The notes beneath the pieces are model-generated. The model was not told the origin of the DNA. It saw only the letters and a program-made list of their open reading frames with translations, and made no database searches. Made by a program: the position numbers and the translations under genes. Source: DASZQL01 sp964391865 (GTDB lineage Bacteria > Planctomycetota > Phycisphaerae > Phycisphaerales > UBA1924). From it: 64,000 nucleotides of DNA. Of this stretch, positions 62,583 to 64,000 are shown one piece after another. Positions within the stretch are counted from its first letter, which is position 1. Every line of letters starts with the position of its first letter. The DNA lies in contig CAYMNQ010000005.1 of assembly GCA_964391865.1 (NCBI GenBank), forward strand, positions 1 through 64,000, read 5' to 3'.

Positions 62583-64000
62583 ATGAACAAGCAGCTCCGC
62601 AACGTCGCCATCATTGCGCACGTCGACCACGGCAAGACCACCCTCGTCGACCAGATGCTCAAGCAGTCGGGCATGTTCCGCGAGGGGGAGCTCGACAAGC
62701 TCGCCGGCGGTCAGCACGGGCTGATCATGGACTCGAACCCCATCGAGCGCGAGCGCGGCATCACGATCCTCTCGAAGAACTGCGCCATCACCTACACGCG
62801 CCAGAGCGGCGAGCAGGTGCGCATCAACATCGTTGACACTCCCGGCCACGCCGACTTCGGTGGCGAGGTCGAGCGCGTGCTCCGCATGGCGGACGGCTGC
62901 CTGCTGCTGGTCGACGCGGCGGAAGGGCCCATGCCGCAGACGCGCTTCGTGCTCGCGAAAGCGATCGAGGCGGGGCTGCGCCCGGTGGTGGTGATCAACA
63001 AGTGCGACCGCCCGGACAGCCGCTCGCAGGAAGTGATCAACGAGGTGTTTGACCTGCTGGTCGAGCTCGGCGCGGAAGAGGATGCGCTGGATTTCCCGAT
63101 TGTGTACGCCGCCGGGCGTGACGGCTGGGCGACGCGCGACCTGAAGGTGAAGACCACCGATCTGCACGACCTGTTCGAGACGATCCTCGAGCGCGTGCCG
63201 CCGGCGAAGGGCGAGCCGGATGCGCCGCTGCAGATGCTCGTGACGACCATTGACTACAGCGAGTACGTCGGGCGCATCGGCATCGGGCGCGTGTTCAACG
63301 GCACGCTGAAGCGGGGGCAGACGGTCGCGGTGCTGGACCGCTCGGGCGGGCGGCGCAACGCGAAGGTGACGAAGCTGATGGGTTTCGCCGGTCTCGGGCG
63401 CGTCGAGCGCGAGGAGATCCAGGCGGGCGACCTGTGCGCGGTCATCGGCATCGAGAAGATCGACATCGGCGACACGCTCGCGGACTTTGACAACCCGGTG
63501 TCTCTGCCAGCGGTGAAGGTGGACGAGCCCACGCTGACGATGGTGTTCCGCGTGAACGACTCGCCCTTCTGCGGGCAAGAGGGGCAGTACGTCACGAGCC
63601 GGCAGATCCGCGAGCGTCTGCTGAAGGAGTGCGAGCACAACGTGGCGCTCCGCGTCGAGTTCGGCGCGGGGGACGAATTCGTCGTCTCCGGGCGCGGCTT
63701 GCTGCACCTGGGCATCCTCATCGAGAACATGCGGCGAGAAGGCTTTGAATTGTCGGTCGGCAAGCCGCGGGTCATCACCAAGGAGATCCACGGCAAGCTG
63801 CACGAGCCGATCGAGATCCTCGTCGTCGAGTGCCCCAACGACTGCGTCGGCGCGGTGATGGAACTGGTCGGCGCTCGCGGCGGGATCGTCGAGACGATGG
63901 AACCCCGCGGCGACACGCGCACGTATATCGAGTACGAGATCGCGTCGCGCGGCCTCATCGGGCTGCGTTCACGCCTGATGACCGCGACGGCGGGCGAGGC
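62583..64000 (+). CDS. typA: ribosome-binding GTPase TypA/BipA (3' end outside window)
   Basis: Translational GTPase of the elongation-factor-G group that binds ribosomes under stress and in 50S assembly. The 472 residues visible begin MNKQLRNVAIIAHVDHGKTT (P-loop), then DTPGHADFGGEVERVL, VINKCDRP and, in domain II, ATIDYSEYVGRIGIGRVF-type sequence (here TTIDYSEYVGRIGIGRVF), with VMELVGARGGIVETM in the fourth domain. About 140 more residues are expected past the window end. The ATG at 62583 gives the family's usual N terminus. Confidence 0.97.
   Translation, partial: MNKQLRNVAIIAHVDHGKTTLVDQMLKQSGMFREGELDKLAGGQHGLIMDSNPIERERGITILSKNCAITYTRQSGEQVRINIVDTPGHADFGGEVERVLRMADGCLLLVDAAEGPMPQTRFVLAKAIEAGLRPVVVINKCDRPDSRSQEVINEVFDLLVELGAEEDALDFPIVYAAGRDGWATRDLKVKTTDLHDLFETILERVPPAKGEPDAPLQMLVTTIDYSEYVGRIGIGRVFNGTLKRGQTVAVLDRSGGRRNAKVTKLMGFAGLGRVEREEIQAGDLCAVIGIEKIDIGDTLADFDNPVSLPAVKVDEPTLTMVFRVNDSPFCGQEGQYVTSRQIRERLLKECEHNVALRVEFGAGDEFVVSGRGLLHLGILIENMRREGFELSVGKPRVITKEIHGKLHEPIEILVVECPNDCVGAVMELVGARGGIVETMEPRGDTRTYIEYEIASRGLIGLRSRLMTATAGE

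Overview
The window is high-GC chromosomal DNA from a planctomycete, most likely class Phycisphaerae. The evidence is a 16S rRNA gene with planctomycete-type departures from the bacterial consensus, that 16S gene standing alone without tRNA, 23S or 5S genes, a secreted protein with a Pro-Ser-Pro / hydrophobic / RRRR C-terminal sorting tail, a fibro-slime protein, and a flagellated, chemotactic, LPS- and peptidoglycan-making gene complement (flagellin, che operon, hldE, murA). The identification to class is inferred from sequence memory, not from a search.

Layout. 1-1.14 kb: 3' two thirds of 16S rRNA with its terminator. 1.4-3.6 kb: rlmKL on the minus strand. 3.6-4.1 kb: first copy of a ~460-bp dispersed repeat. 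4.3-5.9 kb: flagellin (minus). 6.4-13.7 kb: one chemotaxis operon, cheW-cheR-cheA-cheX-cheY-fapA-like-cheB, without receptors. 13.9-16.1 kb: ABC-2 exporter pair. 16.1-18.8 kb (minus): a ParA ATPase fused to a CBM48-like domain, followed by a FlhG/MinD-like protein that appears to lack its ATP-binding loop. 19.0-20.8 kb: GNAT enzyme, an RsbW-type kinase with its STAS partner, a HEAT lipoprotein. 21.0-31.2 kb: guaA, a Doc toxin pair, aroB (with an in-frame palindromic insertion), mlaE, a UbiA-like transferase, ribH-nusB-ftsY, an RsbU-type phosphatase and an FmdB-like protein without cysteines. 31.6-38 kb: a caspase-like protease, membrane protein, D-amino-acid oxidase, truD, murA, fibro-slime protein. 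38-49 kb: cysteine synthase, several thioredoxin-fold proteins, a racemase-like protein, hscB, nadC, hldE, a membrane-fused peroxiredoxin-like protein and a prolyl oligopeptidase. 49-57 kb: a flagellin-like paralogue, an anchored secreted protein, an Eis-like acetyltransferase, two cysteine-rich exported proteins, the second copy of the large repeat and a double-thioredoxin lipoprotein. 57-64 kb: CNNM/CBS protein, MBL-fold hydrolase, an ECF sigma / anti-sigma / exported protein operon and the start of typA/bipA.

How it fits together. The che genes would drive the motor whose filament is made from the flagellin next door; a receptor must be elsewhere. The RsbW-STAS pair and the RsbU-type phosphatase 9 kb away could form one partner-switching circuit. 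hldE and murA supply LPS core and peptidoglycan precursors. Exported TlpA-like, DsbD-alpha-like and peroxiredoxin-like proteins point to active thiol redox chemistry outside the cytoplasm, where two Cys-rich proteins would also sit.

Most notable signals. (1) At least nine genes with no Shine-Dalgarno carry a TANNNT-like -10 box exactly 6-7 bases before the start codon, a leaderless-transcript signature. (2) A 123-bp palindromic element sits in frame inside aroB. (3) A hairpin element occurs three times, once inside a coding sequence. (4) A ~460-bp repeat with conserved hairpins occurs twice. (5) The flagellin paralogue keeps the normally variable middle and has lost the normally conserved ends. 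(6) There is a tandem pair of exported Cys-rich proteins.
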